Assembly: GCF_003628555.1 (NCBI RefSeq)
Contig: NZ_CP021731.1
Location: forward strand, 4,526,001-4,590,000
Length of the DNA stretch: 64,000 bases
Direction: 5' to 3'
From: Azoarcus sp. DN11
GTDB taxonomy: Bacteria > Pseudomonadota > Gammaproteobacteria > Burkholderiales > Rhodocyclaceae
The stretch's first letter is position 1; every line of letters begins with the position of its first letter. Below the pieces are notes generated by a model. The model saw only the letters and a program-made list of their open reading frames with translations, had not been told where the DNA came from and did not search any database. The position numbers and the translations under genes are program-made. Of this stretch, positions 1 to 8,626 are shown piece by piece.

Positions 1-629
1 TCGGCGATCAGGAAGCGGTCCATGAAGATCCGACCCTCGATGTCCAGCCCCATCATGTGGCGGATCGGACTGCGCGCGCCGTCGGCGACGATCAGCCAGC
101 CGGTGTCGATGCCGTAGGCGCCGTCGGGCGTCTCGACGCGCAGGCTGACGCGCTCGCCGTGATCGGTCACGGCGATCACGTTGTTCTTCCAGCGCAGGTC
201 GATGTTCGGCAAGGACTGCGCGCGGCGCACGAGGTATTCCTCGAGGTAGTACTGCTGCAGGTTGATCATGCCCGGGCGGTGGTGGTCCGGCTCGGGGCAG
301 AGGTTGAAGTTGAAGACCTCCTGCTCGCGGAAGAAGGTGCGGCCGACGTTCCACGACACGCCCTTCTGCACCATCTCCTCGGCGCAGCCGAGGCGGTCCA
401 TGATCTCCAGCGCGCGCTTCGCGTAGCACACGCCGCGCGAGCCGATCGACACCGTGTCGTCGTTGTCGAGCAGCACGACCGGCACGCCGTGGATCGCGAG
501 ATCGATCGCCGCCGCGAGTCCCACGGGACCGGCGCCGACGACCACGACCGGATGGCGTCCGTCGCGGCGTTCGGCAATCTCCGGCGGGCGGCGGTACTCG
601 AACTTCGGGTACTGGTACGAACTCAGCAC
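1..629 (-). CDS. FAD-dependent aromatic-ring monooxygenase (MhpA/PheA-like), 5' part only
   Basis: N-terminal ~209 residues of a class A flavoprotein hydroxylase; the rest lies beyond the left window edge. About 25 residues precede the dinucleotide-binding motif VVVVGAGPVGLAAAIDLA, followed by an acidic end of strand 2 (VVLLDND) and, near the edge, the second FAD motif region GWLIVADGARSPIRHMMG. This is the layout of 3-(3-hydroxyphenyl)propionate or phenol hydroxylases, which use NAD(P)H and O2 to hydroxylate aromatic rings in the cytoplasm. The GTG start at 629 is chosen because GAGGAG lies about 7 nt upstream. It diverges from an IclR-family gene, a common arrangement for aromatic catabolic genes. 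The exact substrate cannot be assigned from this fragment. Confidence 0.85.
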   Translation of the reverse strand, partial: MLSSYQYPKFEYRRPPEIAERRDGRHPVVVVGAGPVGLAAAIDLAIHGVPVVLLDNDDTVSIGSRGVCYAKRALEIMDRLGCAEEMVQKGVSWNVGRTFFREQEVFNFNLCPEPDHHRPGMINLQQYYLEEYLVRRAQSLPNIDLRWKNNVIAVTDHGERVSLRVETPDGAYGIDTGWLIVADGARSPIRHMMGLDIEGRIFMDRFLIA

Positions 630-758
630 GGGCGTCTCCTCCTCGATGTCGCACTTTCCGGCGTTGCCTTCTGTGGGGCGTGTCACCGGTAATTTTCTAT
701 CGCATCCGTCCTGCAGCACGCAGGGATGAATCATCCTAGATGTCAGTTTGTTAACCGT

Positions 759-783
759 CAATTCATTTGCTATCGTTGAATTG
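759..783. promoter_or_regulatory. Inverted repeat, candidate IclR operator in divergent promoter region
   Basis: CAATTCA (759-765) and TGAATTG (777-783) form a perfect 7-bp inverted repeat with an 11-nt spacer. The site lies in the AT-richer part of the 197-bp gap between the divergent monooxygenase and IclR genes. Its size and position suit an operator for the adjacent regulator. This is inferred from position and symmetry only. Confidence 0.4.
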
Positions 784-826
784 AAAGCAGCATGCAGCGC
801 CCCCGCTGCTGCTAAGATTCGCCCCC

Positions 827-1636
827 ATGGGAGACAACAGATTGGACAACGAAACACTCGAAGAGCGCCCGAGCGGCAAGAACGCCGACCGGCGCGGCAT
901 CCAGTCGATCGAAGTCGGCGGCGCGCTGCTGCAGGCGCTGGTCCGTCATGATGCGCCGATGATCCTCAAGGATCTCGCCCGCGAGGCGGGCATGCCGCCA
1001 GCCAAGGCCCACCCCTACCTCGTGAGCTTCGGCAAGCTCGGCCTGGTCGAACAGGATCCGGTGACCGGCCGCTATGGGCTGGGCGCCTTCGCGCTGCAGA
1101 TGGGCCTGTCGGCGCTGCACGGCGTGAGCCCGCTGCGGGTCGCGACGCCCGAGGCGGCGCGGCTGTCCGACGAGATCCAGCAGAACGTCGCGGTCGCCGT
1201 GTGGGGCAACCACGGCCCGACCATCGTCAGCATCGAGGAATGCAGCCGGCAGGTGCATGTGAACATGCGTGTCGGCACGGTCATGGATCTCCTCACCTCC
1301 GCCACCGGCCGCACCTTCGCCGCCTTCCTCCCCGCACGCATGACGACCGCCCTCATCGAGGACGAATTCGCCCGCCAGGCCCTCACGCGCGAACAGCTCG
1401 AGGCCGAGTTCGCCGAGATCCGCCGCGAGCGCCTCGCCCGCGCCCTCGGCAAACCGATCCCCGGCATCAACGCCTTCACCGCCCCGATCTTCGACCATAA
1501 CGGCCACCTCGCGCTGGCAATCACCGCGATGGGCCCCGCGGCGAGCTTCGACCCGGCATGGGACGGCGCGGTGGCGACGAAGCTGCGCGCGTGTGCAAAG
1601 GCGATTTCGGCACGGCTGGGAAAGACAGAGCCCTGA
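827..1636 (+). CDS. IclR-family transcriptional regulator
   Basis: 269-residue regulator with an N-terminal winged helix-turn-helix (about residues 28-90, including LLQALVRHDAPMILKDLAREAG and a wing ending RYGLGAFALQMG) and a C-terminal IclR effector-binding domain with GTVMDLLTSATGRTFAAFLP and AFTAPIFDHNGHLALAITAMG. Family members bind small aromatic or organic acids and control adjacent catabolic genes, so the divergent monooxygenase is the likely target. The start is uncertain: ATG 827 has no clear ribosome site, while the in-frame TTG at 842 follows GGGAG by about 8 nt, giving a product five residues shorter. A TAAGAT box at 813-818 could make the ATG transcript nearly leaderless. Confidence 0.9.
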   Translation: MGDNRLDNETLEERPSGKNADRRGIQSIEVGGALLQALVRHDAPMILKDLAREAGMPPAKAHPYLVSFGKLGLVEQDPVTGRYGLGAFALQMGLSALHGVSPLRVATPEAARLSDEIQQNVAVAVWGNHGPTIVSIEECSRQVHVNMRVGTVMDLLTSATGRTFAAFLPARMTTALIEDEFARQALTREQLEAEFAEIRRERLARALGKPIPGINAFTAPIFDHNGHLALAITAMGPAASFDPAWDGAVATKLRACAKAISARLGKTEP

Positions 1637-1755
1637 GCGGATAGCGAACCGCGCGCTGCACCGCTCGCAGCCGTTCAACCAAGACAAGGGCATTCTTCAC
1701 CGCCTCGCGGGGGGCGTGATCGCTATGATTGCGTCACGTCACCCCCGAGGCTGCA

Positions 1756-2742
1756 GTGAGCCAGACCGACCGCATCATCCGCATCCGCAAGTTCCTCGAC
1801 GAACGGCGCTCCGTGAGCCGCCGCATGCTGCTGGAAACGCTCGAGGTCTCCCCGGCCACCCTCAAGCGCGACATCGCCTTCCTGCGCAACGTCATGAACA
1901 TCCCGATCGCGTGGGCCCCCGAGCTCGGGGGCTACCGCCTCGATCCCCGCTTGACCAGCGGCGCGCAGTACGAACTGCCCGGCCTATGGTTCTCCGACAA
2001 GGAAATCCACGCGCTGCTGACGATGCAGCATCTCCTCGCCAACCTCGACCCCGGCGGGCTGCTCGCCCCGCACGTGCAACCGCTCGTCGCCCGCCTCAAC
2101 AAGCTTTTGGGCGCCACCGACCATCCCGCCGACGAAATCCGCCGCCGCGTGCTGATCGTCGGCATCGGCAAGCGCAGCCTCAAGCTCGCCCACTTCGAGA
2201 ACATCGGCTCCGCACTGCTGCGCCGCAAGCGCCTCGCCATCCGCTACTACGCCCGCGGCCGCGACGCCGAGACGGCGCGCGAAATCTCGCCGCAACGCCT
2301 CGTCCATTACCGCGAAAACTGGTACCTCGACGCCTGGTGCCACTTGCGCGGCGCGTTGCGCAACTTCGCCGTCGACAGCATCCGCCAGGTCGAACTCCTC
2401 GACACCGTAGCGAAAGACATCCCCAACCAGACCCTCGACACCGTCCTCGGCCCCGGCTACGGCATCTTCGCTGGCAATGAATTGCGGTGGGCGCGGCTGC
2501 GCTTCTCGGCGGAACGGGCACGCTGGGTCGCGACCGAACACTGGCACCCTCAGCAGCGCGGCGCATTCGAGGCGGATGGCAGCTACGTGCTCGAAGTGCC
2601 GTATGCCGATCACCGGGAACTGATGATGGATGTGCTGAAGCACGGGACGCATTGCGAGGTGCTGGGGCCGGAGGGGTTGCGGCGGGTGGTGGCGGCGGAG
2701 GTGGCGGGGATGGCGAAAATATATGATGAAGGAAAATCGTGA
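1756..2742 (+). CDS. WYL-domain transcriptional regulator next to the cas operon
   Basis: About 328 residues. The N-terminal HTH (residues ~1-55, TDRIIRIRKFLDERR ... LKRDIAFLRN) is of the DeoR-like type paired with WYL proteins. The WYL core lies around residues 160-215, with RLVHYRENWYLDAWCH carrying a WYL-type motif, followed by a C-terminal WCX-like segment. WYL domains sense nucleic-acid or nucleotide ligands, and WYL proteins recur beside CRISPR-Cas and other defence loci (for example Sll7009, a repressor of a Synechocystis CRISPR subtype). GTG 1756 is preferred because CGAGG lies 5 nt upstream; an in-frame TTG at 1729 would add nine residues. It ends 66 bp before cas3 in the same orientation, so it may regulate the operon. 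No operator could be pinned down. Confidence 0.87.
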   Translation: MSQTDRIIRIRKFLDERRSVSRRMLLETLEVSPATLKRDIAFLRNVMNIPIAWAPELGGYRLDPRLTSGAQYELPGLWFSDKEIHALLTMQHLLANLDPGGLLAPHVQPLVARLNKLLGATDHPADEIRRRVLIVGIGKRSLKLAHFENIGSALLRRKRLAIRYYARGRDAETAREISPQRLVHYRENWYLDAWCHLRGALRNFAVDSIRQVELLDTVAKDIPNQTLDTVLGPGYGIFAGNELRWARLRFSAERARWVATEHWHPQQRGAFEADGSYVLEVPYADHRELMMDVLKHGTHCEVLGPEGLRRVVAAEVAGMAKIYDEGKS

Positions 2743-2808
2743 GAGGCTCATCCTGTGAGCCCGGCAAGGCCGACAATCGGTGCCAACGACATTGGAAGGC
2801 AGGATTCG

Positions 2809-5418
2809 ATGAGCATTCCGGAATACTTTCGGTACTGGGGCAAGGCGCGGCCACAGGACGGTGGCGAGGCCGGATATCACTTGCTGCCGTATCACTGCCT
2901 GGACGTCGCTGCCGTCGCAGCCGTCTGGTGGAATTCCAGTGCAAATCTCCGGCGTCAGTTCAAGGTGCTTGTCGATGACGAAATCGACGAACCCCAGTTG
3001 CGCGCCTGGATATTCTTCTTTGTCGCTTTGCACGACCTGGGCAAGTTCGACGTGCGGTTTCAAATGAAGTCTGCCGAGGCGCTCGCTGCGCTACGGCCAG
3101 AATGGCATGCAAAAGATTTGCCCTACCGCGCCGATGCCGAGCGATACGGACACGGAGAATATGGACTGCGCTGGTTCATCCGGGAGTATCCGAACCTGCT
3201 CGGCATGGACAAACAGAACGAGGAAGTCGTCGACGCGTGGGTGCCCTGGCTCGCAGCGGTCGCGGGACATCACGGCAAGGTGCCCCGCCACCGCGAGCGG
3301 GCGCGCCAGCCAGATGCAGAAGATTGGATCGTCCAGCGCGACCACGACGCCCGCCGCGCCTGGTTCGACACCCTCGAGGAAATCTTTCTCAAACCTTGCG
3401 ACCTGAGTCTTGCCGACCTTCCGCCGCCGCTCCAGCGCGACGACGCCGCCTACCTTGCCGGCTTCTGCGCCATATGTGACTGGCTAGGCTCGAACGAGGA
3501 GTGGTTCGAATATCGCGCGAGTAGCGGGAATGTCGTAGCGTATTTCAACGAACGAGTCGCGAAGATCGAGCGCGAGCGCCTCATCGAACGATGCGGCCTG
3601 GCCGCCCACGCAGCGCCGTACCGTGGCGTGAAGGCCCTTCTCGGGGCTGAAGAGTCGCCGCGCCAGCTCCAGACTTTGGTCGACGAACTGCCTGTGAACG
3701 CCGGCCTGACGCTTGTAGAGGCACCGACCGGCTCGGGCAAGACCGAGACCGCCCTCGCCTATGCATGGAGGCTACTCGATGCCGGCATTGCCGACAGCAT
3801 CGTCTTCGCCCTCCCCACTCAGGCGACGGCAAACGCGATGTGGGAGCGGCTCAACCGTTTTGCAGACACCCTTTTCGGGAAGGGCTCGAATCTCGTGCTG
3901 GCCCACGGCAAGGCGCGCTGGCATGAGGGCCACAGACACCTGAAAGAGGCCGCGCGGCAACGGAGCGCGCAGGAGGACGAGGACATTCGGGTCCAATGCG
4001 CGGAGTGGCTCGCTGAAAGCCGCAAGCGCGTCTTCCTCGGGCAGATCGGCGTGTGCACGATCGACCAGGTTCTGCTTTCCGTGCTCCCGCTGCGGCACAA
4101 GTTCGTCCGCGGTTTCGGAGTCATGAAATCCGTGCTGATCGTCGACGAAGTGCATGCCTACGATCACTACATGTACGGCTTGCTCGACGGCGTCCTGCGG
4201 CAACAGCGGCGAGGCGGCGGCAGCGCGATCCTCCTGTCCGCCACCCTGCCGCACGGCCAGCGTCGCCGCCTTTGTGAAGCTTGGGGGTCAACCGAACCGC
4301 CGGTCGCAGACGCGCCCTACCCGCTCCTCACACATGTCGATGCAACCGGCAGCGTTTCCTTCATCAAGCTGGAAGATCCCGTCCGGCACCCGCCGTCGCG
4401 CGCCGTCGCCATCGAAACCCTCGCGCTCGCGGGACTCCTTCCCGACGACGCGCTCATCTCGCGCGTCATCGCCGCCGCCCATGCGGGCGCCCGCGTCGCC
4501 ATCGTCTGCAATCTGGTGAACGATGCGCAGAGACTCGCCGGCGCGCTACGCGCCGCGACCGACATCCCCATAGACCTCTTTCACGCTCGCTTCCGCTTCA
4601 TCGACCGCCAGGCGCGCGAGCAGGCGGTGCTTGCACAATATGGCCGCGACGCCGCGCGGAACTCCGGGCGCATTCTCGTGGCGACGCAGGTGGTCGAGCA
4701 AAGCCTCGACCTCGACTTCGACTGGCTGATCACCCAGATCTGTCCGGTTGACCTGCTCTTCCAACGCATGGGGCGACTTCACCGCCACATGCGGGTGCGC
4801 CCGGGAGGTTTCGAAAGCCCGCATTGCACAATCCTCGCCCCACCGGATAACGACTACGGACTGCACAAGGTCGTCTACGGAAACACGCGCGTCCTGTGGC
4901 GCACGCAGCAGCTCATTGGCGCGGACAAAGTCTCGTTCCCAACGGCGTATCGCGAATGGATCGAACGCGTGTACGAGCGTGATGACTGGAGCGACGAACC
5001 CGAAAACATCGCCTTCGAATACGACAAGTTCCACGTCGAGCAGAAGGCCAAGTTCGACCACGCGCAAGTCATCGCGAACGACGACATGAATCCGCTCGCC
5101 GACAGCGACGAGAACGTCCGCGCCCTGACACGCGACGGCGAAATGTCGCTCTCGGTCGTCCTGATCGACGCCGAAGGCCGATTGATCGGAGAACGGGACC
5201 CCATCGACGAGGCGGATGAATGGGAACGGCGCGAGCGTATCGCCCTGAGCGCGGTGGGCGTACCTGCGAGTTGGAAGGGTTCCCTGCCCGAATCGGACGA
5301 AGACGGCCTGATCTGGTTAAAGGTCAGCCCGGTCTCGGATGGCGAATGGTTTGGTGTCGGCGTGAATGCCGGCTTTCGGTACAGCAGTGAATATGGTCTG
5401 GAAAAGGAGGAGGCGTGA
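2809..5418 (+). CDS. cas3: Cas3, type I-E nuclease-helicase
   Basis: 869-residue HD nuclease fused to a superfamily 2 helicase, recruited by Cascade to nick, unwind and degrade the displaced target strand. HD-domain residues include H29/D32 (YHCLD), the metal-binding H75-D76 pair (ALHDLGKF) and H154-H155 (AGHHGKVP). Helicase motifs are Walker A APTGSGKT at 305-312, DEVH at 446-449, LLSATLP, and motif VI near QRMGRLHRH. All key residues are present, so it looks active. ATG 2809 is chosen for the ribosome site AAGGCAGG just upstream; an upstream in-frame GTG at 2755 would add 18 unlikely residues. Its stop overlaps the cas8e start by 4 nt, indicating translational coupling. Confidence 0.97.
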   Translation: MSIPEYFRYWGKARPQDGGEAGYHLLPYHCLDVAAVAAVWWNSSANLRRQFKVLVDDEIDEPQLRAWIFFFVALHDLGKFDVRFQMKSAEALAALRPEWHAKDLPYRADAERYGHGEYGLRWFIREYPNLLGMDKQNEEVVDAWVPWLAAVAGHHGKVPRHRERARQPDAEDWIVQRDHDARRAWFDTLEEIFLKPCDLSLADLPPPLQRDDAAYLAGFCAICDWLGSNEEWFEYRASSGNVVAYFNERVAKIERERLIERCGLAAHAAPYRGVKALLGAEESPRQLQTLVDELPVNAGLTLVEAPTGSGKTETALAYAWRLLDAGIADSIVFALPTQATANAMWERLNRFADTLFGKGSNLVLAHGKARWHEGHRHLKEAARQRSAQEDEDIRVQCAEWLAESRKRVFLGQIGVCTIDQVLLSVLPLRHKFVRGFGVMKSVLIVDEVHAYDHYMYGLLDGVLRQQRRGGGSAILLSATLPHGQRRRLCEAWGSTEPPVADAPYPLLTHVDATGSVSFIKLEDPVRHPPSRAVAIETLALAGLLPDDALISRVIAAAHAGARVAIVCNLVNDAQRLAGALRAATDIPIDLFHARFRFIDRQAREQAVLAQYGRDAARNSGRILVATQVVEQSLDLDFDWLITQICPVDLLFQRMGRLHRHMRVRPGGFESPHCTILAPPDNDYGLHKVVYGNTRVLWRTQQLIGADKVSFPTAYREWIERVYERDDWSDEPENIAFEYDKFHVEQKAKFDHAQVIANDDMNPLADSDENVRALTRDGEMSLSVVLIDAEGRLIGERDPIDEADEWERRERIALSAVGVPASWKGSLPESDEDGLIWLKVSPVSDGEWFGVGVNAGFRYSSEYGLEKEEA

Positions 5419-6902
5419 ATCTCTATACCGATGCGTGGATCCCCGTGCGTGGCAGCACAGTCCCGCTGAGCCTCAGGCAGTTGCTGTGCGAACCCGACGA
5501 GAGGCAGTTGTCGCTTCCTCGGGACGACTTGGAGCTCGCGTGCCTGCAACTCCTGATTTCGCTGGTGCAGGTCGCACTACCTCCGCCAGACCGGCAGTCT
5601 TGGCGCAAGCGGATGGAAACACCCCTTGCCGAGGCCGAGTACAACAATGCGGTCGCATCGCTTATGGAGTGGTTCGATCTCGACCACCCGACCCATCTGT
5701 TCATGCAGACACGCGGCGTTTCCGCGGCCGAACCCACACCGATCCAGAAGCTGATGGTCGGCCTACCCGAGGGCAACAATCACAGCTTCTTCAACGCTCC
5801 AGGCGAGGTGCAGCATCTTTCACCGGCTGCTACCGCTATCGCGCTGTTCAACCAGGCAGCCACCGCCCCGAACTTCGGCGGCGGGTTCAAGGGTGGCCTC
5901 CGCGGCACGCCGATCACCACTCTGGTGGCAGGGGATGATCTACGACAGACCGTCTGGCGCAACGTCCTCAGTGAGGAGCGCCTCCGGCGGATGCTGCCGT
6001 GGTACGAAGAGACGAAACGGCAAGCGCCGGTTTGGGTCGAGCCAATCCGGGAGAAGGAGAAGATTCAGTTCAACCAGATCGGTCTGCTGCGAGGGCTGTT
6101 CTGGCAGCCTGCGCACATCGAGTTGATCCGGTCGCCGGCTCCGGCAGTGTGTGATTTTCTTGGAGGCCCGGAGCAGTCGGGATATAGCGGCTTCAATAAG
6201 GAAAAATTCGTATTCGACGTCGTCGGCCTGTGGCCACATCTGCATAGTCCGAGCGAGTTCGAGATCAAGAAGGATGAGCGCAGCGACCGCTTTCTCGCCT
6301 TCACGACGACGGCACCGGCATGGACGCAGTGCTCTCGATTCCTTTTCAGTCAGGACGACGGCAAGTCCGGTCACCGCCCCGCAGCTGTCGTCGAGCAGTG
6401 GCGTGCGGATGGTAGCGGCGAGCTTCGGCTCATCGTCGGCGGATATCGGAACAAGCAGGCGTCGATCCTGCAGCGGCGGCACGAGTTCTTCAGCATCGGT
6501 GATGGCTGGCAAGACGAATGTGGCCAGGACGCGATCGAATGGGCGGTGAGTCGCGCGCTGGACTGCAAGAGCCTCTTGCGCGGCAAGCTCTATTCGGTGG
6601 TGAAGGGCAATCGCGAAAAGGGCATCAAGGCACTGGGCGTCGATATCCACGAGGCCGCCGAAAACCACTTCTACCAGCGGACCGAATCTCTAATCCACGC
6701 TTGGTTGCGCACCATGACCCGTGCCGAGCGGCGGGCGGAGAAGACTGCTCTGCTCGATCAACTCGCCGACCGCTGTCTGCAGATCTTCCAGGAAGCGACG
6801 CATCCCTACTGCCGCAATCCGGCACTGGTGCGCACTGTCGCGCTCGCCAGGCGCGGTCTTGCCGCGGAACTCAAGAAAATGAAGGAGGCCACCGCATCAT
6901 GA
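5415..6902 (+). CDS. casA: Cas8e (Cse1/CasA), large Cascade subunit
   Basis: 495-residue type I-E large subunit. In this family it recognises the PAM, helps open the target duplex and recruits Cas3. Characteristic segments are the N-terminal FNLYTDAWIPV-type opening (here NLYTDAWIPVRG), LMEWFDLDHPTHLFMQ, the segment NHSFFNAPGEV and the glycine-rich loop FGGGFKGGLRGTPITTLV typical of Cse1. The C-terminus is helical (TMTRAERRAEKTALLDQLADR), as expected for the four-helix bundle. The GTG start lies within a GTGA overlap with the cas3 stop, and the preceding GGAGGAGG serves as ribosome site. Length is close to E. coli CasA (502). Confidence 0.96.
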   Translation: MNLYTDAWIPVRGSTVPLSLRQLLCEPDERQLSLPRDDLELACLQLLISLVQVALPPPDRQSWRKRMETPLAEAEYNNAVASLMEWFDLDHPTHLFMQTRGVSAAEPTPIQKLMVGLPEGNNHSFFNAPGEVQHLSPAATAIALFNQAATAPNFGGGFKGGLRGTPITTLVAGDDLRQTVWRNVLSEERLRRMLPWYEETKRQAPVWVEPIREKEKIQFNQIGLLRGLFWQPAHIELIRSPAPAVCDFLGGPEQSGYSGFNKEKFVFDVVGLWPHLHSPSEFEIKKDERSDRFLAFTTTAPAWTQCSRFLFSQDDGKSGHRPAAVVEQWRADGSGELRLIVGGYRNKQASILQRRHEFFSIGDGWQDECGQDAIEWAVSRALDCKSLLRGKLYSVVKGNREKGIKALGVDIHEAAENHFYQRTESLIHAWLRTMTRAERRAEKTALLDQLADRCLQIFQEATHPYCRNPALVRTVALARRGLAAELKKMKEATAS

Positions 6903-7363
6903 GCGATAAGCAAACATTGGCACTGCCGGACTTCGTCGAGCTGTACAAGCGTTATCGCAGCATGGCAGACCGAGACGGCGACTTCCGTTCGCAACTCGGC
7001 AAACGCGTCGGCGCTCCGGACGAGTTGGGAATGCGTCCGGCCTTCTATAGGCTATTCCCAGGCACCCGCCCTCAGTCGTGGGCCGAACGCGTCGTCTTCT
7101 TTCTTCCGTTCTGCCGTCATGCAGACGATGCAAAGCCGCTCGGCGCACAACTGGCTGCCGAACGAGTATCCGAGGCACGTCTCTTTCAGGTCATCCGGGC
7201 CGATGAACCGAACGACCTGATCCAACTGCGGCGGCTTGTCCAGCATGTCGAGCCGTCCGTCGATTGGACCGAATTCGGACGCCTCCTGTATTTCTGGAAC
7301 GAGCGCGCCAAGCGCACGCTGCTCGAAGACTTCTTCATCCATCAACCCGCCAAGGCGAAGTGA
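6899..7363 (+). CDS. casB: Cse2 (CasB), small Cascade subunit
   Basis: 154-residue helical protein of the Cse2 family. Two copies line the Cascade belly and stabilise crRNA and the displaced DNA strand. Recognisable parts are LGKRVGAPDELGMRPAFYRL near residue 33, a helix resembling WAERVVFFLPFC, and the basic C-terminal run FWNERAKRTLLEDFF. It starts at an ATGA overlap with the cas8e stop (4 nt) and is followed 12 nt later by cas7e, so the three genes are one translational block. Length fits the family (about 160). Confidence 0.94.
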   Translation: MSDKQTLALPDFVELYKRYRSMADRDGDFRSQLGKRVGAPDELGMRPAFYRLFPGTRPQSWAERVVFFLPFCRHADDAKPLGAQLAAERVSEARLFQVIRADEPNDLIQLRRLVQHVEPSVDWTEFGRLLYFWNERAKRTLLEDFFIHQPAKAK

Positions 7364-7375
7364 AAGGGAGCAAAC

Positions 7376-8617
7376 ATGAACAAGAATTTCATCAATTTCC
7401 ACGTCCTGATTTCCCATAGCCCCTCGTGCCTGAACCGGGACGACATGAACATGCAGAAGACCGCGGTCTTCGGCGGCGTGCGCCGCGTGCGCGTTTCCAG
7501 CCAGAGCCTGAAGTATTGGCTGCGCAATAGCGACTACTACAAACGCATTTTTGGCAAGCCGTCTGTCCGCACCAAACGTCTCGATTTGGCAATTCCGTGG
7601 CTTGTCGAGGAACTTGGGAAGGAATTCGAGCCAGATCTGATTCGGAAGGCAGCCACTGCATTCGTGCGGTCGGCGAAGAAATCCGACGCAAGTGAGGTGG
7701 TTGATGTCGAGGAAGAGGAGGAAGGGAACGGAGCGAAGGGCGATAAGAAGTTGGCTGTTGCCCCGTGGGTAGTTGCCGAAATGAAAGTGATCTGCTCCGT
7801 TATCGAAGCTGTAGAACGTGATGGCCTAACGGACGATGAACGGGAAAAAGCGCTTAAGCGCGTTGGAAAAATGGTGGGCAAGGGTAATGACCGGCGGGCG
7901 CTGACTGAGGCCGACTGCCTTCGCGAAGGAATCGAGCAAAAAATCCAAAGGCATCTGAACGAAAGTTCTCAGGCCATTGCAACTGCACTGGGTTCTGCTA
8001 TGGATGTTGCACTATCAGGCCGGATGGCTACGAGCGGTCTTATGACGTCCATCGACGGTGCACTTGCTGTGGCGCCTGCGATTACTACCCATGCCGCGGA
8101 GTCGGACATCGATTGGTTTACGGCGGTTGATGATCTTGTTGATGTGGGATCAGGTCACCTTGATACACAGGAGTTTTCGGCAGGTGTCTTTTATCGTTAC
8201 GCGAGCCTGAACCTCCAGCAATTGCAGAATAACCTTGGCGGCGGGAGCCGTGACCAAGCACTGAAAGTTGCCGTGCATGCACTGCACCTTCTGGCCACGG
8301 TCGTACCGAGCGCCAAGCAGCAATCCTTCGCAGCTCACAATCTGGCCGACTTCGCCATGGTGAGTGTATCGGACCAACCGATTTCCCTCGCAAACGCCTT
8401 CGAGAGATCCGTCAAAAATCAAGACGGCTTCCTCAAGCCTTCTGTGACAGCGCTCCTGAGTTACTGGGACAAGATTCACCGTGGCTATGGAATAGACGAA
8501 CGTACAGCGGTCTTTGATCTGACCGAAACTTCCGGTGGTCCCGGTGGCCCCGACTTGGCACGTAAAGCAACCTTGCCTGATCTCGAGAAGTGGCTATTGG
8601 GCGACGGTCTGGTTTGA
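7376..8617 (+). CDS. cas7e: Cas7e (Cse4/CasC), Cascade backbone subunit with an acidic insertion
   Basis: 413-residue RAMP protein; six copies form the crRNA-binding backbone. The N-terminus is diagnostic (FINFHVLISHSPSCLNRDD, QKTAVFGGVRRVRVSSQSLKYWLR), as are SGRMATSGLM and GVFYRYASLNLQQLQNNL further on. It is about 50 residues longer than E. coli CasC (363). The extra length falls around residues 97-175, with an acidic tract VEEEEEG followed by a lysine-rich stretch. From about 7640 to 8560 the DNA is visibly less GC-rich than the rest of the operon. A strong AAAGGGAG ribosome site precedes ATG 7376. Product identity is secure; the role of the insertion is unknown. Confidence 0.96.
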   Translation: MNKNFINFHVLISHSPSCLNRDDMNMQKTAVFGGVRRVRVSSQSLKYWLRNSDYYKRIFGKPSVRTKRLDLAIPWLVEELGKEFEPDLIRKAATAFVRSAKKSDASEVVDVEEEEEGNGAKGDKKLAVAPWVVAEMKVICSVIEAVERDGLTDDEREKALKRVGKMVGKGNDRRALTEADCLREGIEQKIQRHLNESSQAIATALGSAMDVALSGRMATSGLMTSIDGALAVAPAITTHAAESDIDWFTAVDDLVDVGSGHLDTQEFSAGVFYRYASLNLQQLQNNLGGGSRDQALKVAVHALHLLATVVPSAKQQSFAAHNLADFAMVSVSDQPISLANAFERSVKNQDGFLKPSVTALLSYWDKIHRGYGIDERTAVFDLTETSGGPGGPDLARKATLPDLEKWLLGDGLV

Positions 8618-8626
8618 GGTCCTGCC

